Assembly (NCBI GenBank): GCA_963813495.1
Contig: CAWEZC010000005.1
Span: 806,001-870,000, forward strand
Direction: 5' to 3'
From: JACVRW01 sp963813495
GTDB taxonomy: Bacteria > Actinomycetota > Thermoleophilia > Solirubrobacterales > Thermoleophilaceae
Length of the DNA: 64,000 nucleotides
Made by a program: the position numbers and the translations under genes. This document shows positions 32,199 through 40,653 of this stretch, in pieces (the stretch's first letter is position 1; each line of letters opens with the position of its first letter). Below the pieces are notes generated by a model, which made no database searches, had not been told where the DNA came from, and saw only the letters and a program-made list of their open reading frames with translations.

Positions 32199-33391
32199 GT
32201 CTCCTCGCGCAGCGTGGCCCGGCACAGCTGCCGGGGCTGGTCGAAACCCTTGAGCTTGACCTGGCCGATGCCCTCGAAGGCCAGGTGCGAGGAGCCGCTC
32301 ACCGCGTCGACGACCGAGTCGCTGACCAGCACCTCACCGCCCCGGGCCCGCGCCACCACGCGTGAGGCGAGATTCACCTCGCGGCCGTAGTAGTCACCGT
32401 CGCGGTAGAGGGCGGTGCCGAAGTGGATGCCGATACGCGGCTCGGGGCGTTCCTCGAACAGGCCGGTGAAACCCACCGCCCAGTCGACCAGCGCGCGCAC
32501 GTCGTGGCCCACGACCATCACCTCGTCGCCGATGGTCTTCACCACCCGCGCGTCGTCGGGAAGCGTGTTCGACACTCCCTCGACGAAGCGCTCGACCGAG
32601 GACAGCGCCTCCTCGTCGCCCTCCTCTTCGGTGAAGCGCGTGTAGCCGGCCAGATCGGCGAAGGCGATGGCCACCCGCACGCGGCCGAGCGCGGCGTCCC
32701 CGCCCTCGAATTCGGCCTCCATGTGGCCGACCACGTCCTGTTCCACGAAGTGCCTGAGGTAGCGCTGGTGCACGTAGTCCATCAGCGGGGAGGCGAGTGG
32801 AAGCAGGTCGCCGGCGAGCCCCTGCATCTCCTCCGCCATCTGGAGGCCGGGCACGCCCTCGCGCATCAGCGGCTCGTGGACGTAGAGGTGAAAGAGGCGC
32901 ACCTCGGCGTCGGCGATCTGGGCCAGCGCCTGACCGTACACACGCACGAGCTGGAGAAAGGCCACGAGCGGAAAGCCCGCCTCGACGACCGACGCGACGT
33001 AGCGCAGCGCCTGCACGTCGTCGTCATTGAGCTGGTCGAGGTTCGTGGTGGGCAGGCCGAGGCTCATCCAGAAGCGCTCGATCAGCTGTGGCTCCAGCCC
33101 GGTGTCGCGCGACGCCTGCTTCAGCGAGCGGCGCTGCTCGGGCCTGTTGAAGATCTCCTCGATGTAGCCGTAGGCCAGGCGCCCCTGCTCGCCCGCCTCC
33201 CTGATCTGCGAGAGCCGGTGTCCGCGCTCGCGCAGGCGGGCCACGATGCGGGCGTGGGCCACGGCGGCGGTGGTCCACCCGCCCGACCCATCGACCTCCG
33301 GGATGACACCCGCGTTCGCCCAGCGGCGCAGCGTGGCCGGAGTCACGCCGACCCGCTGCGCGGCCTCCTTGAGTGAGAGCGGCTCTTCCAC
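32195..33391 (-). CDS. MerR-like HTH protein fused to class III adenylate/guanylate cyclase
   Basis: About 398 residues. Residues 1-70 form a MerR-like winged helix (LSLKEAAQRVGVTPATLRRW, then ANAGVIPEVDG). A helical middle region (about 95-215, with FWMSLGLPTTNLDQLNDDDV and RLFHLYVHEPLMREGV) resembles regulatory domains of actinobacterial cyclases. The C-terminal class III cyclase domain has both metal Asp motifs (VAIAFADLAGYTRFTE; VKTIGDEVMVV) and the transition-state Asn/Arg (EVNLASRVVARA), so it should be active and make cAMP or cGMP. Start GTG 33391; GTG 33433 is an alternative. It is translationally coupled to tilS. Confidence 0.9.
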   Translation of the reverse strand: MEEPLSLKEAAQRVGVTPATLRRWANAGVIPEVDGSGGWTTAAVAHARIVARLRERGHRLSQIREAGEQGRLAYGYIEEIFNRPEQRRSLKQASRDTGLEPQLIERFWMSLGLPTTNLDQLNDDDVQALRYVASVVEAGFPLVAFLQLVRVYGQALAQIADAEVRLFHLYVHEPLMREGVPGLQMAEEMQGLAGDLLPLASPLMDYVHQRYLRHFVEQDVVGHMEAEFEGGDAALGRVRVAIAFADLAGYTRFTEEEGDEEALSSVERFVEGVSNTLPDDARVVKTIGDEVMVVGHDVRALVDWAVGFTGLFEERPEPRIGIHFGTALYRDGDYYGREVNLASRVVARARGGEVLVSDSVVDAVSGSSHLAFEGIGQVKLKGFDQPRQLCRATLREET

Positions 33392-33441
33392 CCTGATGAT
33401 TGTGCCGGGCGCAGGACAGTAGGATCGGCGCACCTAGCCTC

Positions 33442-33465
33442 ATGGAGGGAGTGGAGGGACCTTGA
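33442..33465 (+). promoter_or_regulatory. ribosome site with overlapping seven-codon reading before the acyl-CoA reductase
   Basis: ATGGAGGGAGTGGAGGGACC precedes the TTG start at 33462. Two GGAGGG blocks can act as ribosome sites; the second is about 5 bases from the TTG. An ATG at 33442 opens a reading of seven codons (MEGVEGP) whose TGA overlaps the TTG start, so ribosomes ending there could restart on the long gene. May be chance from the purine-rich site. Confidence 0.4.
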
Positions 33466-35468
33466 ATTACTTCGTCACCGGCGCGACGGGCTTCATCGGC
33501 AGGCATCTCGTGGCCGAGCTGCTCAAGCGCGACGGCACGATCTACGTGCTCGTGCGAGATGGCTCGCGCGGAAAGCTCGATGCCCTCGTTCAGCGCCTGG
33601 GTGCGCCAGAGGGTCGCATCGTGGCGGTCAGCGGCGACCTGTCAAAGCCGGGCCTCGGAGTCGAGGACTTCGACGAGCCCATAGACCACCTATTCCACCT
33701 GGCCGCGGTCTACGACGTGGAGGCCGACGAGGAGGCCTCGGAGCGGGCGAACGTCGAGGGAACCAAGCACGTCATCGAGTTCTCGAACGCACGCGAAGTG
33801 GGCCGCTTCCACCATGTGAGCTCGATCGCGGTGGCCGGCGAGTACCGCGGCGTCTTCCAGGAGGACATGTTCGACGAAGGCCAGCGGCTGCCCCACCACT
33901 ACCACCGCACCAAGTACGAGTCCGAGCGGCTGGTGCGCGAGGGCGCCGAGGCGCGCACGATCGTCTTCCGGCCGGGGATCGTGGTCGGGCATTCGGAGAC
34001 CGGCGAGATGGACAAGATCGACGGTCCTTACTACTTCTTCAAGGTGATCCAGCGGCTGCGCCATGCGCTGCCGGAGTGGTTTCCGCTCGCCGGCCCGCAG
34101 GGTGGGCAGACCAACATCGTCCCCGTGGACTTCGTCGCCCGGGCGCTGGACCACATCGCGCACCTTCCCGACGAGCAGCTCCAGGGCAGCACGTTCCACC
34201 TGGTCGACCCGGAGCCCATGTCGGTTGGCGTGGCCCTCAACGAGTTCGCCAAGGCGGCGCACGCCCCCCAGTTCGCGATGCGCGTCGATCAGAACGTGAC
34301 CAACGCGGTGCCTGCGCCGGTGCGCGCCGGCCTGATGGCACTCCCGACCGTGAAGCGCATTCGCGAGCAGGTCTACCACGACCTCGGCATCCCTCCGGCG
34401 GCCATGGAGAACCGCGACTTCCAGGCCAAGTTCGACGCTCGCGACACCCAGCGCGCCCTCTCGGGCACGGGCATCGCGGTGCCGCCGCTGTCGACCTACG
34501 CCCCGCGGCTGTGGGACTACTGGGAGCGCCATCTCGACCCGGACCTGTTCCGCGAGCGCTCGCTGGCGAGCGCGATCAGCGGCAAGAAGATCCTGATCAC
34601 CGGAGCGTCGAGCGGAATCGGGCTCGAGACCGCGATCAAGATCGGCGAGGCCGGCGGCGAGGTGCTGCTCGTCTCGCGTACGCGCGAGAAGCTCGAGGAG
34701 GTGGCGAGCCAGGTCGAGGAGGCCGGCGGAACCGCGCACGTGCATCCCGCCGACCTGGCCGACCTCGACGACGTCGACCGACTGGCACAGGAGGTGCTCG
34801 CAGAGCACGGTGGCGTGGACGTGCTCATCAACAACGCCGGGCGTTCGATCCGGCGTTCGGTGGCGCGCTCCTACGACCGCTTCCACGACTACGAGCGCAC
34901 CATGCAGCTCAACTACTTCGGCGCGCTCAAGCTGATCCTGGCCTTCCTGCCCGGGATGCGCGAGCGCAAGACGGGCCACATCGTCAACGTCAGCTCGATC
35001 GGGGTGCAGACAAACACGCCGCGCTTCTCGGCCTACGTGGCCTCGAAGGCGGCGCTCGATGCTTTCTCGCGCTGCGTCGCACCCGAATGCGTTAACGACA
35101 ACGTGAAGTTCACCACCGTCTACATGCCGCTCGTGCGCACGCCGATGATCGCCCCCACCGACATCTACAAGGCGTTCCCCACGCTCACTCCCGAAGAAGC
35201 CGCGAAGATGCTCACGGACGCGATGATCGACAAGCCGAAGCGGATGGCCTCGCGGCTGGGCACGTTCGGCGAGGTGCTCTACGCCGTCTCCCCCAAGACC
35301 GTCGACATCGTGCTCAACACCGCCTACAACCTGTTCCCCGACTCGACGGCGGCCAAGAAGGGCAAGCAGGACGGCAAGCCCGCGCCTGCCGACGAGAAGA
35401 AGGGCAGCGACGAGATGTCGAGCGAGGCGGTGGCCATGGCCTACCTACTGCGCGGCGTGTACTTCTAG
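33462..35468 (+). CDS. two-domain SDR protein, probable fatty acyl-CoA/aldehyde reductase
   Basis: A 668-residue cytoplasmic protein with two short-chain dehydrogenase domains. The first (1-360) is an extended SDR of the fatty acyl reductase type: YFVTGATGFIGRHLVAELLK, HLFHLAAVYDVEAD and catalytic YHRTKYESE. The second (about 372-625) is a classical SDR: KKILITGASSGIGLETAIKI, VLINNAGRSIRRS, VNVSSIGVQTNTPRFSAYVA with the YxxxK in AYVASKAALD. This layout is that of mycobacterial and marine two-domain fatty acyl-CoA reductases that make fatty alcohols for wax esters. A charged Lys-rich tail follows. Start TTG 33462 with good ribosome sites. Confidence 0.9.
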   Translation: MNYFVTGATGFIGRHLVAELLKRDGTIYVLVRDGSRGKLDALVQRLGAPEGRIVAVSGDLSKPGLGVEDFDEPIDHLFHLAAVYDVEADEEASERANVEGTKHVIEFSNAREVGRFHHVSSIAVAGEYRGVFQEDMFDEGQRLPHHYHRTKYESERLVREGAEARTIVFRPGIVVGHSETGEMDKIDGPYYFFKVIQRLRHALPEWFPLAGPQGGQTNIVPVDFVARALDHIAHLPDEQLQGSTFHLVDPEPMSVGVALNEFAKAAHAPQFAMRVDQNVTNAVPAPVRAGLMALPTVKRIREQVYHDLGIPPAAMENRDFQAKFDARDTQRALSGTGIAVPPLSTYAPRLWDYWERHLDPDLFRERSLASAISGKKILITGASSGIGLETAIKIGEAGGEVLLVSRTREKLEEVASQVEEAGGTAHVHPADLADLDDVDRLAQEVLAEHGGVDVLINNAGRSIRRSVARSYDRFHDYERTMQLNYFGALKLILAFLPGMRERKTGHIVNVSSIGVQTNTPRFSAYVASKAALDAFSRCVAPECVNDNVKFTTVYMPLVRTPMIAPTDIYKAFPTLTPEEAAKMLTDAMIDKPKRMASRLGTFGEVLYAVSPKTVDIVLNTAYNLFPDSTAAKKGKQDGKPAPADEKKGSDEMSSEAVAMAYLLRGVYF

Positions 35469-35484
35469 AACGGTCGGGGTCGAG

Positions 35485-35567
35485 CTCAGGCGAAGCAGCC
35501 GGCTCGGCCGGCTGCGCACGATCTCCCTCAGGCGAAGCAGCCGGCTCGGCCGGCTGCGCACGATCTC
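35485..35567. repeat. 42-bp tandem direct repeat with internal palindrome, two copies
   Basis: Two almost identical 42-base units (35485-35526 and 35527-35567) lie between convergent genes. Each contains GCAGCCGGC and GCCGGCTGC separated by TCG, a perfect 9-bp hairpin. They could terminate transcription from both sides. A 28-base core of the unit (35492-35519, 35534-35561) recurs with one change at 39513-39540 inside another gene, so this is a dispersed element, similar in kind to REP sequences. No transposase is near. Confidence 0.75.
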
Positions 35568-37341
35568 ATCCCCGGCGGGGCGCGACGACGCTCAGCGGGA
35601 CCCAGCGGGGCCGGGAGCGATTGCCCACCTCGTCTACCGCGACGGCGACCGCGCGGTAGCGGCCCTTGGGAAGCCGCCGGCCGCGCACCTTGCCGGCGAC
35701 CCGGACGCTGCTCGGCCCGGGCCCGGTGTCGCGGCCCACACTGACCACCCCGAGCCAGCGCGTGCAGCGCCGGGCGCGCCCGCCCGCCCGGCGGGGACTG
35801 ACGCAGCGGCCCCGCACCCGGCGGCCCGGCACCGCCCGCCGCAGCGAGAGGCTTACGCGGGCGCTCTCTGAGACGCGGAACCGCACTCGCACGGCGCGGG
35901 CGGGGCGCTTGCGGGCGGATCCGCGGGCCAGGCCGGCGCGCCCCGGAGCCGCCAGGCGCCGCGACGATGCCCGCAGCAGCGTGAGCACCGGCCTGATCGT
36001 GTCCACCTTGAGGACGGAGTCCGCCAGCGCCACGGCGCGCGCACCGTGCGGGTCGGTCACGCGGACCCTGGGGGTCAGCGTGGTGCTCGATGCGAAGCTG
36101 CGCGAGGTCCTCGCTTCGGTACCGGTGTCGGTCTCGAACACACCGTTGCCGTCGAGGTCCCACTCGTAGCGCAGCGGCAGGCCCTCGGGATCGCTGGAGC
36201 CCGACGCGTCGAAGCTCACGGGCTTGTCGGCCCCGACGCTGCGGGGCGCGACCTTCAGGACGGCGCCGGGTGGCCGGTTGACCACGATCGCCAGGCCCAG
36301 CGGATTGTTGAACTTCGCGTCCTTGCGCAGGAGCCGGGCTTCTCCCGTGGCTCTCACCACGCTCACGAGACCGCCCTCCTGGTTGTTGAGCGCGTAGTCG
36401 CTCACCACGAGGTTGCCGTCGGGGGCGATCGCCACCCGCTGAGGCGTCTCGAACTGGTCGGTCGGGCTGGCGTTGGTCGCGATCACGGACTGGAGCCCGT
36501 TGAAGGGGTCGACGGCGGCCACGGCGGCGTCGGCGCTGCGCTGGTTGACCACCAGCACCGTCCCGGTCGGCTCAACCGCCAGCCCCACGGAGCCGAGGAA
36601 GAGCCCGCCGATGGGCGGGTTGAAGGACAGCAGCTCCTGCTGGCCGTTCGAGGGGGCGATCCGGATGACCGAGCCGGCGCGGGGCACGGCGACCGGGCAG
36701 TCGACCACCACAGATCCGTTCTCGGACAGCTCGCCGAAGTCGCTGACGAGGATGCGGCCCTGGGCGTCGACGGCGATCCCGAACGGGTAGCAGAGCCGGC
36801 CCCTGCGCGTGATCACGGTCTGCCCGCCGGTCCGAGGATCGATGCGGATGACGGCGGGCTGCCCGCCGCCCTCGCCGGAGCGCGGGTTGCCCCCCACGCC
36901 GACGTTCTCCACCACCAGGAGCGAGCCGTCGGGCGCCACGGCCACGCCGGCCGGATCGACCAGCTCACCGCCCTGCGAGATCAGCGTCTGCGCGCCCGTC
37001 CCGGGATCCACGCGAATGATCCGCCCGTCCGCCGACGGAGCCGGGCCGGCGGCGAATTCGCCCATGTCCGCGACGTAGAGGCTGCGGCCTCCGGGCCCCA
37101 CGGCCAGGTCGTACGGATGGCGAAAGAGGTCACCCTGAGCACCGTTGCGTGACACCTCGACGAGCGCTCCGCTGGCCGGGTTGGCGCGGAGGATCACCGG
37201 CGCCGGCTGACCCGCCCGGTTGACCACGGAGTTGGCCACGTAGGTGACCCAGGGGTCGTCCGGCGCGGCTTCGGCCACGCCCGTCAGCAGCAGCAGCGCG
37301 ACGAGGAAGACGGTGATGGTGCGAGTCCAGCGGATCTCCAT
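35566..37341 (-). CDS. secreted NHL/beta-propeller protein with PKD domain
   Basis: A 591-residue secreted protein. The signal peptide is ITVFLVALLLLTGVAEAA (residues about 9-26). Residues 30-350 form a series of propeller blades with NHL/SMP-30-like signatures: HPYDLAVGPGGRSLYVADMG, DPAGVAVAPDGSLLVVENV, YPFGIAVDAQGRILVSDFG, TPQRVAIAPDGNLVVSDYAL. A PKD domain (about 365-435) has VSFDASGSSDPEGLPLRYEW. The last 150 residues are Arg-rich, with a cell-surface-type beta segment KGRYRAVAVAVDEVGNRSRP. Probably binds extracellular material or serves as a lyase; unknown. Its stop lies in the tandem repeat. Confidence 0.88.
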   Translation of the reverse strand: MEIRWTRTITVFLVALLLLTGVAEAAPDDPWVTYVANSVVNRAGQPAPVILRANPASGALVEVSRNGAQGDLFRHPYDLAVGPGGRSLYVADMGEFAAGPAPSADGRIIRVDPGTGAQTLISQGGELVDPAGVAVAPDGSLLVVENVGVGGNPRSGEGGGQPAVIRIDPRTGGQTVITRRGRLCYPFGIAVDAQGRILVSDFGELSENGSVVVDCPVAVPRAGSVIRIAPSNGQQELLSFNPPIGGLFLGSVGLAVEPTGTVLVVNQRSADAAVAAVDPFNGLQSVIATNASPTDQFETPQRVAIAPDGNLVVSDYALNNQEGGLVSVVRATGEARLLRKDAKFNNPLGLAIVVNRPPGAVLKVAPRSVGADKPVSFDASGSSDPEGLPLRYEWDLDGNGVFETDTGTEARTSRSFASSTTLTPRVRVTDPHGARAVALADSVLKVDTIRPVLTLLRASSRRLAAPGRAGLARGSARKRPARAVRVRFRVSESARVSLSLRRAVPGRRVRGRCVSPRRAGGRARRCTRWLGVVSVGRDTGPGPSSVRVAGKVRGRRLPKGRYRAVAVAVDEVGNRSRPRWVPLSVVAPRRG

Positions 37342-37424
37342 TCAAGGTAGGGACGGACCTGCGGGTTTGCAACAGGCGGGCCCGCCCCTGCACCATATTC
37401 TGGACGAATGGCGTCCTCCGGCGC

Positions 37425-37460
37425 ACGAGATTCGCGGAAACTGCGGTCAGCAGGCCCGAC
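37425..37460 (-). repeat. short duplication of the acyltransferase 3' end
   Basis: Reading minus, this stretch gives ANLVRRRTPFV, nearly identical to the last residues ANLVRRGPAFV of the acyltransferase (37516-37548), about 110 bases downstream of it. It indicates a partial duplication or a lost longer C-terminus. The surrounding 37342-37515 region has no gene I can support. Confidence 0.5.
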
Positions 37461-37515
37461 TCCAGCCGGTCGCCGACGATCAGGACGAAGACTGCGGCGT
37501 TCGCGCGGGGGGCTG

Positions 37516-38442
37516 TCACACGAACGCCGGCCCCCGGCGAACGAGATTCGCGTACAGCGCCTCCTGAATCACATTGCGGACCCGCTCCGACAGCTCGAGC
37601 ACCACCGCGCGGTCGGCCGCCGCCTCCGGGCCGTAGCCGGCGGTGTCGATCGGATCCAGGAACTCGATACGCCAGCGCGAGGGCAGCGGCACCACGCCGA
37701 GCGGGCCGAGCCACGGAAACGTGGGGGTCACCGGGAAGTAGGGCGCCCCGAGCAGGCGCGCGACCAGCGGCAGGTCGCCCAGCTTGGGGTAGATCTCCTC
37801 GCTGCCCACCACCGCCACCGGCACGATCGGAGCTCCCGCGCGCAACGCGATCTCCACGAAGCCGCCGCGGCCGAATCGCTGCAGGCGGTAGCGCTCGGAG
37901 AAGGGTTTGCCCGCCCCCTTGACGCCCTCGGGAAAGACGGCGACGAGCATGTCCTGTTCGAGCAGGCGCAGGGCGTTGTAGGGGGAGGCCACCACGCCAC
38001 CCACGCGGCGCAGCGCGGAGGAGACCCAGGGCAGATCGAAGGCCCAGTTGAGCACGAGGAAACGCGGATGGCGCGGCAACGGGTGCTCACGCAGGATCGC
38101 CATCGAGATCATCGTCGCGTCCCAGGGCAGAATGCCGGCGTGGTTGGAAGCCAGCAGGGCACGCCCGTGAGCGGGCACGTTCTGCACCCCCTCCACCCTC
38201 ACGCGCCACCAGCTCTCGTAGAGAAAGCCGAGGAAGGGCTCGACCAGATCCGCGAACTCCTCGTCGAAGCCCCATTCGTCCTCGGCGTAGTCACCGTCCA
38301 TGCGATCGAGCAGGCGTTCGACGGTGGCGCGCGTGTCACGCGGCAGCGCGGCGGCGCCGCGTGCGATCGCCTCGGGCAGATCCAGTCCCGAGTCGAGGCC
38401 CTCGCGCAGGCGGCGCATGAAGACGATCGCGGATTCGGTCAT
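37516..38442 (-). CDS. lysophospholipid acyltransferase (PlsC-like)
   Basis: A 308-residue acyltransferase. It carries the HX4D motif as LASNHAGILPWDATMI, the glycerophosphate-binding region FPEGVKGAGKPF and VPVAVVGSEEIYPKLG. The first 100 residues are a helical N-terminal extension (YAEDEWGFDEEFADLVEPFL). It belongs to the family that includes Mycobacterium Rv0502, and its neighbour downstream in transcription order, the epimerase-like gene, matches Rv0501 (galE2-like), so the conserved actinobacterial pair is kept. It transfers acyl groups to a lipid precursor at the inner membrane. Its ATG overlaps the epimerase stop by 4 bases. Confidence 0.9.
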   Translation of the reverse strand: MTESAIVFMRRLREGLDSGLDLPEAIARGAAALPRDTRATVERLLDRMDGDYAEDEWGFDEEFADLVEPFLGFLYESWWRVRVEGVQNVPAHGRALLASNHAGILPWDATMISMAILREHPLPRHPRFLVLNWAFDLPWVSSALRRVGGVVASPYNALRLLEQDMLVAVFPEGVKGAGKPFSERYRLQRFGRGGFVEIALRAGAPIVPVAVVGSEEIYPKLGDLPLVARLLGAPYFPVTPTFPWLGPLGVVPLPSRWRIEFLDPIDTAGYGPEAAADRAVVLELSERVRNVIQEALYANLVRRGPAFV

Positions 38443-39407
38443 GCGGCGGCCTTCCGGAGAGGGCCGCGCCGCACCCAGTCCTCCACGGCGGCGACGGTCG
38501 AGTGCAGCGGGCTGAAGCCCATCTCGTGCACCAGCCGGGCGGTGTCTACGCCGCGGCCGTAGCGCAGCAGGCGCCGGAAGTCGTCGGAATACCCCGTCAG
38601 GCCGGCCCTGCGCCCGGCCGAGGTGATCGGGCCGAACAGGGGACTGGCGATTGGCAACGCGGACCGGCCGGCCATGCGGATCATGCGCAGGAGGCCGATC
38701 GTGCCCTCCCCGGCCACGTTCACCGCGCCGTGTACCGGATTGCGAACGGCCGCCACCAGGGCTCCGAGGGCGTCACGCTCGTGGACGAGCTGAATGCGCG
38801 GATCGAAGCCCAGGTAGGTCGGGCAGGCGGGCTGCAAGAGGTAGCGGCTGATCTGCGTGGCGAGCGACGGCCCGATCGCCGGCTGATAGCGAAGCATCGT
38901 GCAGGTCACGTCCTCGTGGCGCCGGGTGTAGGTGGCGAAGTAGTTCTCGATCTCGGCGACGTCGCGCTGGAAGCGCGTCCGCAGCGGAAAGAGGCGAGTC
39001 ATCTCCTCGCCGAAGAACTGCGGCGCGTGGGGCTCGGCCCCGTACACGCCCGCCGACCCACGGACGACGATCGTCTTCAGGGTGCGAGCCTTCTCGCAGG
39101 CGGCGAGCAGCTGAAGCGAGCCGATCACGTTGACGTCGTGCATGGCGCGAGAGGACATCCTCGCTCCGGGCTGGCGCACGATCTGCTCGTGCACGAGCGT
39201 GTCGACCTCGAGGCGGGGTATGACGCGGGTGAGGCCCGCGTCGCGGATGTCGGCCTCGATCCACTCCGTGCGCGGCAGCCGCTGCTTCGGCCGGCGAGTG
39301 TCGAGGCCGGCGATGTACTCCACCTCCGGATCGTCCTCGAGCTCTGCGGCGAGCCGCGTGCCGAGCTGGCTCCCGACGCCGGTGATCAGCACCCGGCGGC
39401 CGGCCAC
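38439..39407 (-). CDS. NAD-dependent epimerase/dehydratase-like protein
   Basis: A 322-residue extended SDR from GTG 39407. The nucleotide motif is VLITGVGSQLGTRLAAELED and VVRGSAGVYGAEPHAPQFFG marks the substrate side, but the usual YxxxK is replaced by RFQRDVAEIENYF, as in the actinobacterial galE2-like group. Sequence and order match Mycobacterium Rv0501, next to an acyltransferase. The substrate is not known to me; a role in cell-envelope lipid or sugar metabolism is inferred. One base overlaps the upstream coiled-coil gene. Confidence 0.85.
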   Translation of the reverse strand: MAGRRVLITGVGSQLGTRLAAELEDDPEVEYIAGLDTRRPKQRLPRTEWIEADIRDAGLTRVIPRLEVDTLVHEQIVRQPGARMSSRAMHDVNVIGSLQLLAACEKARTLKTIVVRGSAGVYGAEPHAPQFFGEEMTRLFPLRTRFQRDVAEIENYFATYTRRHEDVTCTMLRYQPAIGPSLATQISRYLLQPACPTYLGFDPRIQLVHERDALGALVAAVRNPVHGAVNVAGEGTIGLLRMIRMAGRSALPIASPLFGPITSAGRRAGLTGYSDDFRRLLRYGRGVDTARLVHEMGFSPLHSTVAAVEDWVRRGPLRKAAA

Positions 39408-39862
39408 TACGAGGAGCGCTTGGCGGGCGAGCGCTTGGGCGTGGTGCGCTTGGCCGGCTTCGCACCGGCCCCCTTCTTGGGGGAAGGCTTCCTGGGCGCG
39501 GCCCGTTTGGCGGAAGCAGCCGGCTTGGCCGGCTGCGCACCGACCTTACTCGCCGGGAGCCGCTCCTCGATGGCATCGAGGCGCCGCGCTATCGCGCGCA
39601 GCTCGGCCTTGACCTCGCGCAGGTCGTCGAGGTTGGCCGGGCGGCGTCCCTCGATCGCATCGGCCATCGAGCGCCGTCCGCGCGACAGGCGTTGCTCGGC
39701 ACCGCGGCGCAGGTCCTCTACGGAGTTGACCACGTCGTCGAGTGCGCCCTGCGCGGCCTCGCGGCTGCGCTCGGCCGAGCCGAGCGTCGACTCCACCGTG
39801 CGCTCGACAGCCTCGCGCAGCGCGTCGGGCAGCTCGCGGGGGTTTGCCGGTCGTTTCGCCAT
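39407..39862 (-). CDS. coiled-coil protein with histone H1-like Ala/Lys/Pro tail
   Basis: A 151-residue protein. Residues 1-105 are heptad-like, charged helices (ALREAVERTVESTLGSAERS and DDLREVKAELRAIARRLDAI), resembling phasin- or PHA-granule-associated helices. Residues 110-151 are a basic, Ala/Pro/Lys tail (KPAASAKRAAPRKPSPKKGA, then KRTTPKRSPAKRSS) like that of histone H1 and HU tails; it may bind DNA or acidic polymer. The 28-base palindromic repeat is embedded in the DNA that encodes AQPAKPAAS. It starts the acyltransferase operon. Confidence 0.75.
   Translation of the reverse strand: MAKRPANPRELPDALREAVERTVESTLGSAERSREAAQGALDDVVNSVEDLRRGAEQRLSRGRRSMADAIEGRRPANLDDLREVKAELRAIARRLDAIEERLPASKVGAQPAKPAASAKRAAPRKPSPKKGAGAKPAKRTTPKRSPAKRSS
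39513..39540. repeat. third copy of the palindromic repeat, inside a gene
   Basis: The 28-base core found twice at 35485-35567 occurs here with one base change in the loop (TTG for TCG). The hairpin arms GCAGCCGGC and GCCGGCTGC are intact. On the minus strand it encodes part of the Ala/Pro/Lys tail of the coiled-coil protein, so it may have entered a tolerant coding region. Confidence 0.7.
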
Positions 39863-39897
39863 AGGGCCCGAGCCTACCCCCTATCTTTCCGCAGCCG

Positions 39898-40653
39898 ATG
39901 ATCAACGCCTCCGCGATTCGCACAGTTCACCTGCGGCCCACGGCCGAGCTGGCCGAGCGCGTCCTCCTGCCCGGCGACCCTCACCGGGCGCTGGCCGTGG
40001 CCCAGGCTCTGATGGATGGACCCAAGATGTTCAACCACACGCGCGGGTTGTGGGGTTACAGCGGGCCGGCCGCCGACGGGCGGCCGCTCACCATCCAGTC
40101 CACCGGCCTGGGCGGGCCGAGCGCCGCCATCGTCTGCGAGGAGCTGATCGCGCTCGGCGCCCGGCGCCTCGTGCGCATCGGAACCTGCACCGCGCTCGAC
40201 GGCGGGGTCGAGCCGGGCAGCCTGCTGGCCGCCCGGACCGTCCTGTCACTCGACGGAGCGGGGACGGGCCTGGCCGGCGCGAGCCCGAGCTCTTACACGC
40301 CCGCCTCCGCTTCGCCGTCGTCCGAGCCTGCGCGCCTCGAGCCCGACCCCGCGCTGTTTGCGCGCCTTGTGGAGGCGGGGGCCACTCCGGCCACCATCGC
40401 CAGCACAGACCTCTTCTATGACCCGCGCGCGCAGGGGCCGGCCGAGGCGGCCAGTCGAGGCGCACTGGCGCTGGAGCTCGAGAGCGCCGCGATCCTCGCG
40501 GTGGCGGCGCGCCACGGCGCGGCCGCCGCCTGCGTGCTCGGCGTGGCCGGCGTCGCCGGCGTCGACGGAGGCGGGCGGCTCGGTATAGAGGAACTGGAAG
40601 AGCTTGGACTGAGGCTGGGCGAGGCGGGTTACGCGGCGCTCAGGATTCCGTGA
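39898..40653 (+). CDS. nucleoside phosphorylase (DeoD/UDP-type)
   Basis: A 251-residue phosphorylase of the DeoD/uridine phosphorylase family. Motifs: VLLPGDPHRALAVAQALM (phosphate site), TIQSTGLGGPSAAIVCEELI, LVRIGTCTAL, TDLFYDPR and ALELESAAILAVAARHGAAA (the ribose-binding Glu motif, EME in most relatives, is ELES here). It cleaves purine or pyrimidine nucleosides with phosphate. It is separate from the nucleoside operon and could supply the uracil needed by upp if it acts on uridine. Its 3' end overlaps the convergent gene by 14 bases. Confidence 0.85.
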   Translation: MINASAIRTVHLRPTAELAERVLLPGDPHRALAVAQALMDGPKMFNHTRGLWGYSGPAADGRPLTIQSTGLGGPSAAIVCEELIALGARRLVRIGTCTALDGGVEPGSLLAARTVLSLDGAGTGLAGASPSSYTPASASPSSEPARLEPDPALFARLVEAGATPATIASTDLFYDPRAQGPAEAASRGALALELESAAILAVAARHGAAAACVLGVAGVAGVDGGGRLGIEELEELGLRLGEAGYAALRIP

